Positions 33,261-41,655 of a stretch of DNA of 64,000 nucleotides are shown piece by piece (position 1 is the first letter of the stretch; every line of letters begins with the position of its first letter). A program made the position numbers and the translations under genes. The DNA lies in NCBI RefSeq assembly GCF_000311725.1, contig NZ_HE978514.1, positions 213,760 through 277,759 of the forward strand, in the 5' to 3' direction. The notes under the pieces are model-generated. The model worked only from the letters and a program-made list of their open reading frames with translations, searched no databases and was not told the DNA's origin. The DNA is from Robertmurraya massiliosenegalensis JC6 (GTDB lineage: Bacteria > Bacillota > Bacilli > Bacillales > Cytobacillaceae).

Positions 33261-35674
33261 TAAAAATCCCCCTCAACTTGATTGATCTTCTTCAGAACAT
33301 CCATCGGTGTTACTGGCACACTAGTCATTTCTACATTAAATGGTGATAGAGCATCATTTACAGCATTCATTATGGCAGCTGGAGCGCTCATGTACCCTCC
33401 TTCTCCTACTCCTTTCTGACCCATTGAGGTCAAAGGTGATGGTGTGCAATGTTTAACAATATCAATATGTGGCACTTCCATAGTTGAAGGTAATAAATAA
33501 TCCATGAATGTTTGGGAAATCATTTGTCCGTTACTATCATAGGAAAATTGTTCATAAAGTGCAGCTCCAATACCATGGGCAACACCCCCTACGACCATTC
33601 CTTTAACGATATCTGGATTAATAACCGTTCCACAGTCATCTGCGATATAGTAATTTAAAAAGCTAATTTTTCCAGTGTCTCGATCAATTTCTATCACTGG
33701 TATGTGAGCTGAAAAAGAGTAACAAGGGTACATTTGAACTTTGCCATCTGGGGTCGGAAGTGTTCCTCCTGTTGGTACTTCTAAAACAAATTGAGCTTGT
33801 AGTCCAGGCTCCATATCCTCTGGCATTTTGTGATAAGTTATGTGGGCAATCCTTACAATTTCATTCCATGTTAGCTTTTTCTGTTCATCTGTTGTCGTTT
33901 TTATTGTTGACCCTTCCCAATATAAATTTTCCAAAGGCTCTTCAAGATTATGGGAGGCAATCTTCATCATTTTTTGTTTAATTTTCTTTGCCGCCCCAGA
34001 CGTTGCTCCACCAAGTACAATCGCCATTCTACTCGCTACTGGAGATTGTGACGGTAAAGCAGATAGAGAATCACTGTAGACAACTCTAATTTCATCACGA
34101 ACAATATCGAACTCTTCCGCAAGAATTGTTGAGACTAATGTTTGATGCCCTTGACCAGAAGAAGAAAAGGCAATATTCGCTGTCACTTTACCAGTTTGAT
34201 CAACCTTTACCTGACACCCTTCCGGAAATGTAGTCTTGTCGTTTTTTGGATTGAGTAATGGTTCGAATAATGCGTTTCCGCCGCCAGGCTCCATACATGT
34301 ACCGACACCTATTCCAATAATTCTCCCTTTTTTCCGCTCCGCTGTTTGCCATTTTAACAGTTGTTCATAGTTTGCAAGTTTCATTGCCTTCTCTAATACA
34401 ACTGGATAATTCCCACTATCATATGTCGTCCCACTCGGTATTTTATAAGGAAATTCATGATGTTGAATAAAATTACGTTGTCTAATTTCAATTGGAGATA
34501 GGTTAAGTTTATTCGCAACCTTGTTGACAGCCATTTCTATTGCGTAGTTTGTTGGTGATTGCCCAAAGCCTCTTACTGCTACTTGGCCAGTTTTATTTGT
34601 TGTTACAGCGACTCCTTCATACTCAACACTTTTTATTTTGTAAGCGCCTACAATAGCACCGATAGGTTTTCCCATTTGTAATGGCGAACGCCCTGGGTAA
34701 GCCCCTTCATCATCAATTGTTCTAATCTTGAGGCTTTTGATTACCCCCTTATTATCAAAGGCTACTTGAACATCAAAAATTCGGTCGGGTCCATGCATAT
34801 CACTTCCACGCATATTTTCTAATCTGTCTTCGATAAGCTTCGTAGGTACCCTATATTGTCTTGAGATATAGGCTACTAATACAGTATGCTTGATTCCTCT
34901 TTTCACACCATAACTTCCACCAACATCAACATCATAATGGACCCTAACATTATTTAAAGGAATTTGAAGAGCTTCTGCTATTTGCTCTGCATATTGTGGC
35001 ATTTGAATAGATGCCCAGACATCTAATATTTGTCTTCCCTCATCCCATTTTGTAACGACACCAAAGGTTTCAAGCGGGACAGTTGAATTTCGATTCCAAC
35101 GGCATCTAAACTCGATTTTGTCATCAGCTTCAGCAAAATCTCGCTCAACTTCACCCCACACAAATTTTCTTTGCCACATTACATTCTTGGGATGATTAGG
35201 ATGGACAGCCGGAGCATCTTCTTTCATTGCCTCTTCAGGATCGGTCACAAATGGAAGTGGTTCATATTTTATCTTAACTAGTTCTGCAGCATCTTCTGCG
35301 ATATAACGACTTTCAGCAACAATTGCCACTACCCATTCCCCAGCATATTTTGCATAATCTACTGCTAATGGATACCAATGAACACCAGGTATATCTAAAT
35401 ATTGTTTTAATGGTTTCACATGCTGAGCCAACTCTTTACCAGTAACAGCTGCTATCACACCAGGTAGCTTTAACGCATCACTCGTATCAATCGATATAAT
35501 TTTTGCATGTGCATACGGACTAGGAATCAATGCGATATGGTGCATTCCATCAATCTTAATATCTGCAACATAGGTTCCTAACCCTTGAACAAATCTGTAA
35601 TCTTCAACCGGTTTATTTTTTTTTCCAATATATTTGAACTTTCTTTCTTGCTGTTGCTGTGTTGTTGTCATCAT
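33260..35674 (-). CDS. Mo-hydroxylase large subunit (xanthine dehydrogenase/CoxL family)
   Basis: An 804-aa molybdopterin-binding catalytic subunit. The N-terminal a/b hammerhead contains PVEDYRFVQGLGTYVADIK. The Mo-site blocks GKPIGAIVGAYK, VAVRGFGQSPTNYAIE and GIGVGTCMEPGGG follow, as does SSSGQGHQTLVSTILAEEFD. The base catalyst Glu is at about 758 in GQKGVGEGGYMSAP. The VRGFGQ loop lacks the AYxCSFR of form I CO dehydrogenase, so it is not a CO dehydrogenase of that form; XDH, nicotinate and isoquinoline-type hydroxylases share the RGFG pattern. The 2Fe-2S and FAD subunits precede it, so the enzyme is a heterotrimer-type (LMS) hydroxylase of unknown substrate. Confidence 0.92.
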   Translation of the reverse strand: MMTTTQQQQERKFKYIGKKNKPVEDYRFVQGLGTYVADIKIDGMHHIALIPSPYAHAKIISIDTSDALKLPGVIAAVTGKELAQHVKPLKQYLDIPGVHWYPLAVDYAKYAGEWVVAIVAESRYIAEDAAELVKIKYEPLPFVTDPEEAMKEDAPAVHPNHPKNVMWQRKFVWGEVERDFAEADDKIEFRCRWNRNSTVPLETFGVVTKWDEGRQILDVWASIQMPQYAEQIAEALQIPLNNVRVHYDVDVGGSYGVKRGIKHTVLVAYISRQYRVPTKLIEDRLENMRGSDMHGPDRIFDVQVAFDNKGVIKSLKIRTIDDEGAYPGRSPLQMGKPIGAIVGAYKIKSVEYEGVAVTTNKTGQVAVRGFGQSPTNYAIEMAVNKVANKLNLSPIEIRQRNFIQHHEFPYKIPSGTTYDSGNYPVVLEKAMKLANYEQLLKWQTAERKKGRIIGIGVGTCMEPGGGNALFEPLLNPKNDKTTFPEGCQVKVDQTGKVTANIAFSSSGQGHQTLVSTILAEEFDIVRDEIRVVYSDSLSALPSQSPVASRMAIVLGGATSGAAKKIKQKMMKIASHNLEEPLENLYWEGSTIKTTTDEQKKLTWNEIVRIAHITYHKMPEDMEPGLQAQFVLEVPTGGTLPTPDGKVQMYPCYSFSAHIPVIEIDRDTGKISFLNYYIADDCGTVINPDIVKGMVVGGVAHGIGAALYEQFSYDSNGQMISQTFMDYLLPSTMEVPHIDIVKHCTPSPLTSMGQKGVGEGGYMSAPAAIMNAVNDALSPFNVEMTSVPVTPMDVLKKINQVEGDF

Positions 35675-36232
35675 TCACACTCCTCTCTTTACCAATTCTT
35701 TCGTCTCTTCAGTTGATGTATCTTGATCCATATTCTTTTGTTCGTTTCGATTTAATTTCGCTGCTAGTTTGACGGATTCGATAATTTGCACATATCCTGT
35801 ACATCGACATATATTCCCTGAGAGGGATTCCCTAATATCCTTTTCATGAGGATCAGGATTTTCATTTAGTAATGATTGTGCTGTTAACAGCATCCCTGGT
35901 GTACAAAAGCCACACTGTAAACCATGACATTCCCAAAACGCTTTTTGAACATTTGATAATTCAGTCTTACCGGTTTGTGCATTCTTACATGAAAGACCTT
36001 CTACAGTAGTAATGTTGTGACCATCCGCCTGGACAGCTAACATTGTACAAGAGCGAACAGGCTTTCCATCTAGCAAAATCGTACAAGCTCCACAAACACC
36101 ATGCTCACAACCTAGATGAGTACCCGTTAAATTTAAGTCTTCTCGCAGATAGTCAGCTAGATGCATGCGACTATTCACTACACTTTCATATTTCTTTCCA
36201 TTAATACCAACTTTAATATGGTGATTACTCAT
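35675..36232 (-). CDS. Mo-hydroxylase 2Fe-2S subunit (CoxS/NdhS-type)
   Basis: A 185-aa electron-transfer subunit. The plant-type 2Fe-2S cluster lies at GCEHGVCGACTILLDGKPV with the last ligand in RSCTM. The second cluster is in the helical domain: CHGLQCGFCTPGMLL and SGNICRCTGYVQI. The C-terminal ~25 residues (DTSTEETKELVKRG) are an extra charged tail beyond the usual 155-165 aa. Its start overlaps the FAD-subunit stop by four bases (ATGA), and the Mo subunit begins immediately after its stop. Confidence 0.95.
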   Translation of the reverse strand: MSNHHIKVGINGKKYESVVNSRMHLADYLREDLNLTGTHLGCEHGVCGACTILLDGKPVRSCTMLAVQADGHNITTVEGLSCKNAQTGKTELSNVQKAFWECHGLQCGFCTPGMLLTAQSLLNENPDPHEKDIRESLSGNICRCTGYVQIIESVKLAAKLNRNEQKNMDQDTSTEETKELVKRGV

Positions 36233-37131
36233 TCTTGCCTTGCCCCCTTTTCTAATGCAGCATCTACCGAGGCATCCTCCAACACCTTGTATGTAAAGCG
36301 CTTTGCTACTTCAACTCGATATTCTTGTGGAACAAATGGATCTTCATCAGGCTCTAAAAATTCAGTAATCTTCTGTGAAGCTTCTTTAAACAATGCACTA
36401 GATGGCTCCTTACCATTTAAAAATGCTTCTACCTCTACAAGTCTGAGAGGTGCTGGCCCAACTCCTCCAATCCCTAGTCGAACCTCTGCTATTTTACCTT
36501 CTGCATTAATATCCATTTGACACGCAGCCTCAACAATCGCAAAATCTCCCTCACGACGTGCTACCTCAACAAATGCAGTCCCTCTATTTCCCCCACTAGG
36601 TAATTTTCTAAGTGGGAAATTAACAGAGGTAACAAGTTCATACGGTTGTAAATCCGTTAACATATAACCAAAATAAAATTCTGTTATAGGAATAATTCGT
36701 TCGCTTTCTTTACTCGTTACTTCAAGATACGCATCAAGTAAAAGTGCAATTAAAGGGACTTCAGCTGATGGGTCAGCATGGACAATGCTTCCAACTAAAG
36801 TCCCTCTATTTCTAATCTGGGTGTGGCCAACATGTGGTAGTGCTTGCGCTAGTAAAGGGACTTTCTCTTTAATTAATTCTGAGGTTTCAGCTGTATTATG
36901 TCTGACAACAGCGCCTATTTTTAAAACATCATTCTCAATTGTTATGTTTCCAAGGGCTGTTATTTCATTTATGTCAATGACATACTTCGGACGAGCCAAT
37001 CTCATATTTAATACTGGCAAGAGACTTTGCCCACCATTAAGAATTTTTGCATCCTCCTGATACGAATCTAATAAGTTAATCGCATCATCTAAAGTGCTTG
37101 CACGAAAGTACTCAAATTCAACCGCTTTCAT
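36229..37131 (-). CDS. Mo-hydroxylase FAD-binding subunit (CoxM-type)
   Basis: A 300-aa flavoprotein subunit: N-terminal LNGGQSLLPVLNMRLARPKY (first FAD loop), then the second loop RNRGTLVGSIVHADPSAEVP, and a C-terminal CO_deh_flav_C domain with GIGGVGPAPLRLVEVEAFL. The second loop is TLVGS where the family usually has TIGGS or TIGGN; a Val in place of the first Gly may alter the flavin pocket. First structural gene of the enzyme, with NIPSNAP just upstream. Confidence 0.92.
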   Translation of the reverse strand: MKAVEFEYFRASTLDDAINLLDSYQEDAKILNGGQSLLPVLNMRLARPKYVIDINEITALGNITIENDVLKIGAVVRHNTAETSELIKEKVPLLAQALPHVGHTQIRNRGTLVGSIVHADPSAEVPLIALLLDAYLEVTSKESERIIPITEFYFGYMLTDLQPYELVTSVNFPLRKLPSGGNRGTAFVEVARREGDFAIVEAACQMDINAEGKIAEVRLGIGGVGPAPLRLVEVEAFLNGKEPSSALFKEASQKITEFLEPDEDPFVPQEYRVEVAKRFTYKVLEDASVDAALEKGARQE

Positions 37132-37169
37132 TTTTTATCAACTCCGCATATTTTCTATTTTTAATCGAT

Positions 37170-37493
37170 TTAGGGTTGAGGAGTATAATCGACTGGGTCT
37201 AAAAGGGTACTTGTCATACTGGTTACTAACGATCCATTTGCTTCACTTACTTGTTTTATCTTTATCCATTCTGGGTCACTTCCAAAAGAACGCCAGGCAG
37301 CTTTTTGTTCTTCTATACTATTAAATTGACATAAATAGACTAACTTCCCTGGATTTTGATGATCCGTCCAAAATCCTTTTACAACAATATGATGTTTTTC
37401 GAAAATTGGTAGGGTTGAATCCTTAAACCTTTTATGTAAAGCCTCTACTTTATCTTCACTCGCAACATATTCTCTAAGTTCATAAATCATCAC
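37170..37493 (-). CDS. NIPSNAP-family protein
   Basis: A 107-aa dimeric alpha-beta-barrel protein: MMIYELREYVASEDKVEALH (the signature start), HIVVKGFWTDHQNPGKLVYL, then FNSIEEQKAAWRSFGSDPEW. NIPSNAP proteins turn up in aromatic and other catabolic operons and are suspected of enzymatic or binding roles; none is proven for this type. It is the first gene after the divergent promoter region and so likely the head of the Mo-hydroxylase transcript. Confidence 0.85.
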   Translation of the reverse strand: MMIYELREYVASEDKVEALHKRFKDSTLPIFEKHHIVVKGFWTDHQNPGKLVYLCQFNSIEEQKAAWRSFGSDPEWIKIKQVSEANGSLVTSMTSTLLDPVDYTPQP

Positions 37494-37544
37494 ATTCTCT
37501 CCTTTTAAATTTCTGATAATTTTAATAATTCATATTATACGTAC

Positions 37545-37586
37545 TTTGAAATTTTTATTCAAGATAATTTGAAGAAAAATTTCAAA
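37545..37586. promoter_or_regulatory. Probable RpiR operator: two tandem TTGAA-N7-TTCAA palindromes
   Basis: TTGAA ATTTTTA TTCAA at 37546-37562 and TTTGAA GAAAAAT TTCAAA at 37568-37586. The centres are 23 bp apart, about two helical turns, in the 162-bp gap between the divergent NIPSNAP and RpiR genes. The same bases also make one larger dyad (TTGAAATTTTT/AAAAATTTCAA). Position, symmetry and spacing fit cooperative binding of a dimeric or tetrameric SIS-domain regulator. Confidence 0.7.
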
Positions 37587-37655
37587 AAGTCTTTCAATAA
37601 TTAAATATTCAATGTTAAAATTATAGATATAAAATTACTTGAAAGGAGTAACTGT

Positions 37656-38558
37656 ATGAGTGGAATTAAAATGAACGGTGTCATCACTTGCCTAGAAAAT
37701 CTTTACCCTTCCTTAACAGGGGCCTTAAAAAACGTGGCTGATGTTATATTAGAAAACCCTGAACTGATTGTTCGTGAAAACATAAAAAAACTCGCAACTA
37801 TTTCTAACTCAAGCGACTCAGCTGTAGTTAGACTTTCACAAAGACTTGGATATAAAGGATTTCGCGATCTTCAAATTAGTTTAGCTTATGAACTAGGCGA
37901 TAACAACACGTATGTGGATGAAGAAATAGGCATTTCTGAAAGTCTTGATACGATCGTCAATGTTGTATCGCAAGCCAATATCAATTCTCTAACAGAGGCT
38001 CGTGAAATGCTTGACCAAGGAGCAATGGAACGAGTCGTACACCTTCTACAACACGCACGAGCAATTCATATCTTTGCTCAAGGCACCAATTACTCGACTG
38101 GGGTTGATCTATCTTACAACCTAATGAAATTAGGAATCCTATGTAACGTGTATAACGATTCCTATATGCAGGCTGTTGCTGGTGCCATCTCTGATCCAAA
38201 AGACATCGCAATTGGGATTAGCCATACAGGAGCAAATAGAGATGTTATTGAATCTCTTGCTATCACAAGACAAAATGGCGGAACAACCATAGCGTTAACA
38301 ACAAGAAAAAACTCCCCTATAACACAAATAGTCGATATTTCACTAACAACAGCAAACAAAGAGATCGTTTTCTTAGGAGAGCCTTTTTCCTCGAGAATGA
38401 GTTTGATGTATTTGGTTGATATTCTCTTTTTAGGGCTCGCATCCAAAATGGGAAGGTCATCTTTAAACAGCCTTTTATCTGTTAAAGATGCATTAAAAAG
38501 CAAGCGGGATCCAAAGGGATTACCTGATGATAAAGAAAGTACCATTATATTTGAATAA
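37656..38558 (+). CDS. MurR/RpiR-family transcriptional regulator
   Basis: A 300-aa regulator. The N-terminal HTH_6 domain spans about 8-85 (LYPSLTGALKNVADVILENP, LATISNSSDSAVVRLSQRLG, YKGFRDLQISLA). The SIS domain at about 125-260 (AIHIFAQGTNYSTGVDLSYN, IAIGISHTGANRDVIESLAI) normally binds a sugar phosphate or other effector. GAAAGGAG ribosome site. It is divergent from the Mo-hydroxylase locus and is the natural candidate for its specific regulator; the ligand might be a pathway intermediate, not a sugar phosphate. Confidence 0.92.
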   Translation: MSGIKMNGVITCLENLYPSLTGALKNVADVILENPELIVRENIKKLATISNSSDSAVVRLSQRLGYKGFRDLQISLAYELGDNNTYVDEEIGISESLDTIVNVVSQANINSLTEAREMLDQGAMERVVHLLQHARAIHIFAQGTNYSTGVDLSYNLMKLGILCNVYNDSYMQAVAGAISDPKDIAIGISHTGANRDVIESLAITRQNGGTTIALTTRKNSPITQIVDISLTTANKEIVFLGEPFSSRMSLMYLVDILFLGLASKMGRSSLNSLLSVKDALKSKRDPKGLPDDKESTIIFE

Positions 38559-38666
38559 AAAAACAGCCTACTTACAATCCTTTTAATTTTTTTTATCATG
38601 AAGTGAAATAAATTTTCATAAATTAAACTAAATTTTTAATATTAGTTTTTTATATAAAAATAAATA

Positions 38667-38698
38667 AAGAAGCAGTTAATATTAACAACCTGCTTCTT
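38667..38698. terminator. Bidirectional terminator
   Basis: A 9-bp stem AAGAAGCAG/CTGCTTCTT, with TTAAT/ATTAA in the loop, A-rich before and T-rich after. It separates the rpiR-like gene from the converging minus-strand gene. Confidence 0.8.
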
Positions 38699-38725
38699 TT
38701 CCATAACTTTATTAAAAACAAAAAA

Positions 38726-39403
38726 TTATTTAAACCGCTGCACAATCTCCTCACGGTCGTACTCATCAATCCAATCTCCATATTTTTCATAGAGCGAACG
38801 TAGCGTTTCCAGATCCTTTGCGATGACTTCACATCCCCGATCATCATATATGTAAAAAATAATGTTTCTCGTGACATTAACAAAAAAGACATCAGGCTCA
38901 TATAAACCGTAAGGATTGTGTATTCTTGGCTTTAATGGTGGAAAATCTTGATGCGTTATTGCCTTCAACAATAAGTGAAAACGAATATCTTGTTTACGAC
39001 AACGTAATGAAAATTGGGAAGTACAATTGTCCTCCACGTCTTCTTCATCGTCAAACATATAAGGAAGATCTTCCTGTTTTAACTGCGCCCTTACATGATT
39101 AGCTTTTATATAATGATGATATACTTTCATTTTTCTTCTGCTTTTTCTTACATAATGATTATTTTGATAAATATTCGTAACCAAAAAAATCGTATCATTA
39201 GGTAAAAAAATCTCATGAAAGAGAGATAAAATTTGTTGATATACTTGATCAAAGTATTCAGCATTAAGCTCGTCTGTTCCACTTTTAAACTGATAAAGCT
39301 CCTTGCCTAGTTCGAAATGAATGCTTTGTTCCCATTGATGATAGAGGCTTGGCTTCAGAACAAGACCAGGGAAATGACTATTTATATAATCTCTTACGTT
39401 CAT
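38726..39403 (-). CDS. DUF3885-like protein
   Basis: About 225 aa, soluble. The C-terminal block FFVNVTRNIIFYIYDDRGCE with LETLRSLYEKYGDWIDEYDR matches my recollection of DUF3885. It has LRCRKQDIRFHLLLKAITHQ in the middle and a proline-rich link (PPLKPRIHNPYGLYEPD). Function unknown; such proteins are often near toxin/immunity or accessory loci. The ATG chosen has ACGGAGACG ahead; an upstream in-frame ATG would overlap the preceding gene. Confidence 0.6.
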   Translation of the reverse strand: MNVRDYINSHFPGLVLKPSLYHQWEQSIHFELGKELYQFKSGTDELNAEYFDQVYQQILSLFHEIFLPNDTIFLVTNIYQNNHYVRKSRRKMKVYHHYIKANHVRAQLKQEDLPYMFDDEEDVEDNCTSQFSLRCRKQDIRFHLLLKAITHQDFPPLKPRIHNPYGLYEPDVFFVNVTRNIIFYIYDDRGCEVIAKDLETLRSLYEKYGDWIDEYDREEIVQRFK

Positions 39404-39429
39404 ATTTTTCGTCTCCGTTCTTAAATATA

Positions 39430-39876
39430 TTAATCCGTTGGAATTTCCCTTAATACCCATGGAATCCTTGCCTCAAACCCTAATTGCACAACTGGTTCTG
39501 GGAAACCATTCGGTACAAACATCAATTCCTTTTCAAAAGCAAATGTAAAATTCCTCATTTCAGCTGTGTTCAGTTTATTCCAGTCAGAGTCTGTACAATA
39601 CTCTCCCTCCATTAATCTAGCAACAAGATGATAAGAGCCTATATAAAGCCGCTGTCCTTTTTCGACTTCACCGAACTCAGATAAATGGCTTGGCTTCGCA
39701 GGATCAATTCCCAGCATATCAAATAGCCCTAATAATTCACGATCAATATGTTTGCATGCATCCATATAATTTTGGCAATACAAACAATGGCATAACTCCA
39801 TCTCTCCGCCATAAATTTCCTTTGTTTTATCAATATCGACTTCTAATTTCCACTTCATAAAATGGATTTGTTTCAT
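39430..39876 (-). CDS. Unknown protein, 148 aa, with cysteine cluster
   Basis: The N-terminal part reads MKQIHFMKWKLEVDIDKTKE and a Cys-rich stretch ELCHCLYCQNYMDAC follows, which could bind zinc. GFEARIPWVLREIPTD forms the C-terminus. No membrane segment; family not recognised, although proteins with the CLYCQNY pattern occur in Bacillus. It directly precedes the DUF3885-like gene on the same strand. Confidence 0.6.
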   Translation of the reverse strand: MKQIHFMKWKLEVDIDKTKEIYGGEMELCHCLYCQNYMDACKHIDRELLGLFDMLGIDPAKPSHLSEFGEVEKGQRLYIGSYHLVARLMEGEYCTDSDWNKLNTAEMRNFTFAFEKELMFVPNGFPEPVVQLGFEARIPWVLREIPTD

Positions 39877-40138
39877 TCTACTTCATTCTCCTCTATTACT
39901 ACTATAATAGACTCCTAGTGGCGATATTTCTAAGTCATAGATAAGTACATATCATTTTTCCCAAGAAAAGTATAATCTCCTTTAATGAATTTTTCTACTA
40001 AAAAAAGGTGTACAAGGCCTTGCGAATAAACTAATTCAGATTAAAATGTTATAATTCACTAAATATTCACAAAATTAATATTGACTTCATTCTCGTAATA
40101 GATGATTCTAAAAAAAAGGAAAACTTTGAGGTGATTTT

Positions 40139-41458
40139 TTGAGAGAAGCGCTCCACGTAATCGATAATGATTTATATAGGCTCCCAGATTCTGCATCCAA
40201 AGAAGAAGTGAATAATTTAAAGAAATTAGCAGAGAAGAACCTTTTCCAATGTCCCTACTGTAGGGCAAAATTAATAGTCAAATACGGCGATACAAAGGGA
40301 ATGTATTTTTCACATCAGCATTCAGAAGCTTGTGAAGAATCCAGGAAAGTCGATCAGGCTGAGAAAAAGTACAGGAGACAAATTGAAAGGGAAACTAAGC
40401 TTCATCATACAATTCAAGCAATTCTATATGATGAAATCACCATGCAGGCAAAAAGAAATCCAACGATTAAAGTTGACTATGGCTACAGAGCTAAACATTG
40501 GCTGAAAGAATATCCAGATATTTGGGTAAAAATTGCTGATCAGGAATATGCACTTTCAGTTATTACCAATGTAAATTCATTGGTTGATTATAAACTTTCA
40601 AGTTCCATCCAAAAACGGCAACAATACTTTTTAGACCATGGCATGGAACCTATTTGGTTTATTGAAAAGAAGGAGCAAGCAATCGAAATTGAGAAAAATT
40701 CACTCATATTATGGGATGCAGAATTAACAATTGCTTCAAAAACAAAGCAAGATAGAGAATGGGATTCTTTACTTACCCCTTTAATAGCGGACGAAATGTT
40801 TTTCAAATATTTTAATTATCCTGTATCAACGAAGAATATATCTGTTGATGTTAAAAGTTTATATTATATCTATTCTAACAATGACAGAATTGTCGTTAAA
40901 GTTCAGCGTTTTTTAAAAGACCGCCTTGTAAAACCATATCGTTCCTTCCTTCTAGGTCAAGGTTATGAAATTCCATTTTCTGAGGCTGTTCAAATTAAAA
41001 ATGAATTTATTTTAAGCAACAAAGAATTAGAGATTCAATACCAAGAAAAATTCACTCAAAAATATGAACAGCTACGATTTGCGTTCCATGAGCAACAAAG
41101 AAGAGAAAAAGAATTGGAGCAACAAGAGGAAGATAAACGCCAAAAATTAATACAAGAAAAATTTCAGAAGGACCAGGAACGAAGAAAAAGAATTTTAGAA
41201 GCAGCCTCTAAACAACAGAAAATAAGAGAGAAAGAGGGCATAACCACTGTAACATCTTACAATGACCTTAAATTTCTACTAAAAGAACGAATCGGTCTTA
41301 CCCAACCTCAACAAATGGAATTATGGACCATTTACATGCCAAAGATTGGATTAAAAAATTCAAGAATAGTGTGGGATATTTTTATTAGTAATGAATGTAA
41401 TACATTTAATGAATTACGCACGGCTCTTCAAAATTTCATTTCCCGCCAAAAAAAATAA
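40139..41458 (+). CDS. CoiA-like competence/nuclease-family protein with coiled coil
   Basis: A 439-aa protein. The N-terminus holds a CPYC zinc knuckle (C38, C41) followed by YFSHQHSEAC, as in the CoiA family, whose members have an N-terminal zinc site and a restriction-nuclease-like domain. Residues ~85-200 (HHTIQAILYDEI, DYGYRAKHWLKEYPDIWVKI, QQYFLDHGMEPIWFIEK) fit the nuclease core. Residues ~305-375 are a highly charged Gln/Glu/Lys coiled coil not found in typical CoiA. A TTG start has GAGGTGA nine bases ahead. CoiA promotes recombination of incoming DNA; this may be a paralogue with a separate, possibly defensive, role. Confidence 0.75.
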   Translation: MREALHVIDNDLYRLPDSASKEEVNNLKKLAEKNLFQCPYCRAKLIVKYGDTKGMYFSHQHSEACEESRKVDQAEKKYRRQIERETKLHHTIQAILYDEITMQAKRNPTIKVDYGYRAKHWLKEYPDIWVKIADQEYALSVITNVNSLVDYKLSSSIQKRQQYFLDHGMEPIWFIEKKEQAIEIEKNSLILWDAELTIASKTKQDREWDSLLTPLIADEMFFKYFNYPVSTKNISVDVKSLYYIYSNNDRIVVKVQRFLKDRLVKPYRSFLLGQGYEIPFSEAVQIKNEFILSNKELEIQYQEKFTQKYEQLRFAFHEQQRREKELEQQEEDKRQKLIQEKFQKDQERRKRILEAASKQQKIREKEGITTVTSYNDLKFLLKERIGLTQPQQMELWTIYMPKIGLKNSRIVWDIFISNECNTFNELRTALQNFISRQKK

Positions 41459-41533
41459 TGTTCTACAAACTTATGCAGTTACGAAATTGACACTTTCCTC
41501 AACTTAGCGCCTTAACTTGATCATTCATAATGC

Positions 41534-41578
41534 TGGTAAGTGTGAGAATGGGCACATTCAGTTCACTTACCAGTTTTA
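41534..41578 (+). terminator. Terminator after the CoiA-like gene
   Basis: A perfect 10-bp stem CTGGTAAGTG/CACTTACCAG with a 21-base loop, followed by TTTTA. About 75 bases past the stop. Confidence 0.75.
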
Positions 41579-41655
41579 CTTTAGACTGAAGAGACGTCAC
41601 CTAAAAACTTAGATGCATTAGTTTCTACGACTCTAAATAGTCACCTCTATTTCAT

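Noticed and set aside
33260-37131. Form I CO dehydrogenase (coxMSL)
   Set aside because: The large subunit has VRGFGQ instead of the AYxCSFR loop and no coxDEF-type copper-sulfur assembly genes are present; only coxG, xdhC and mocA relatives are.
26404-37131. Purine (puc/xdh) catabolism cluster
   Set aside because: No uricase, allantoinase or permease genes of purine breakdown are nearby; ABC importer, ACMSD-like and lactonase-like genes point elsewhere.
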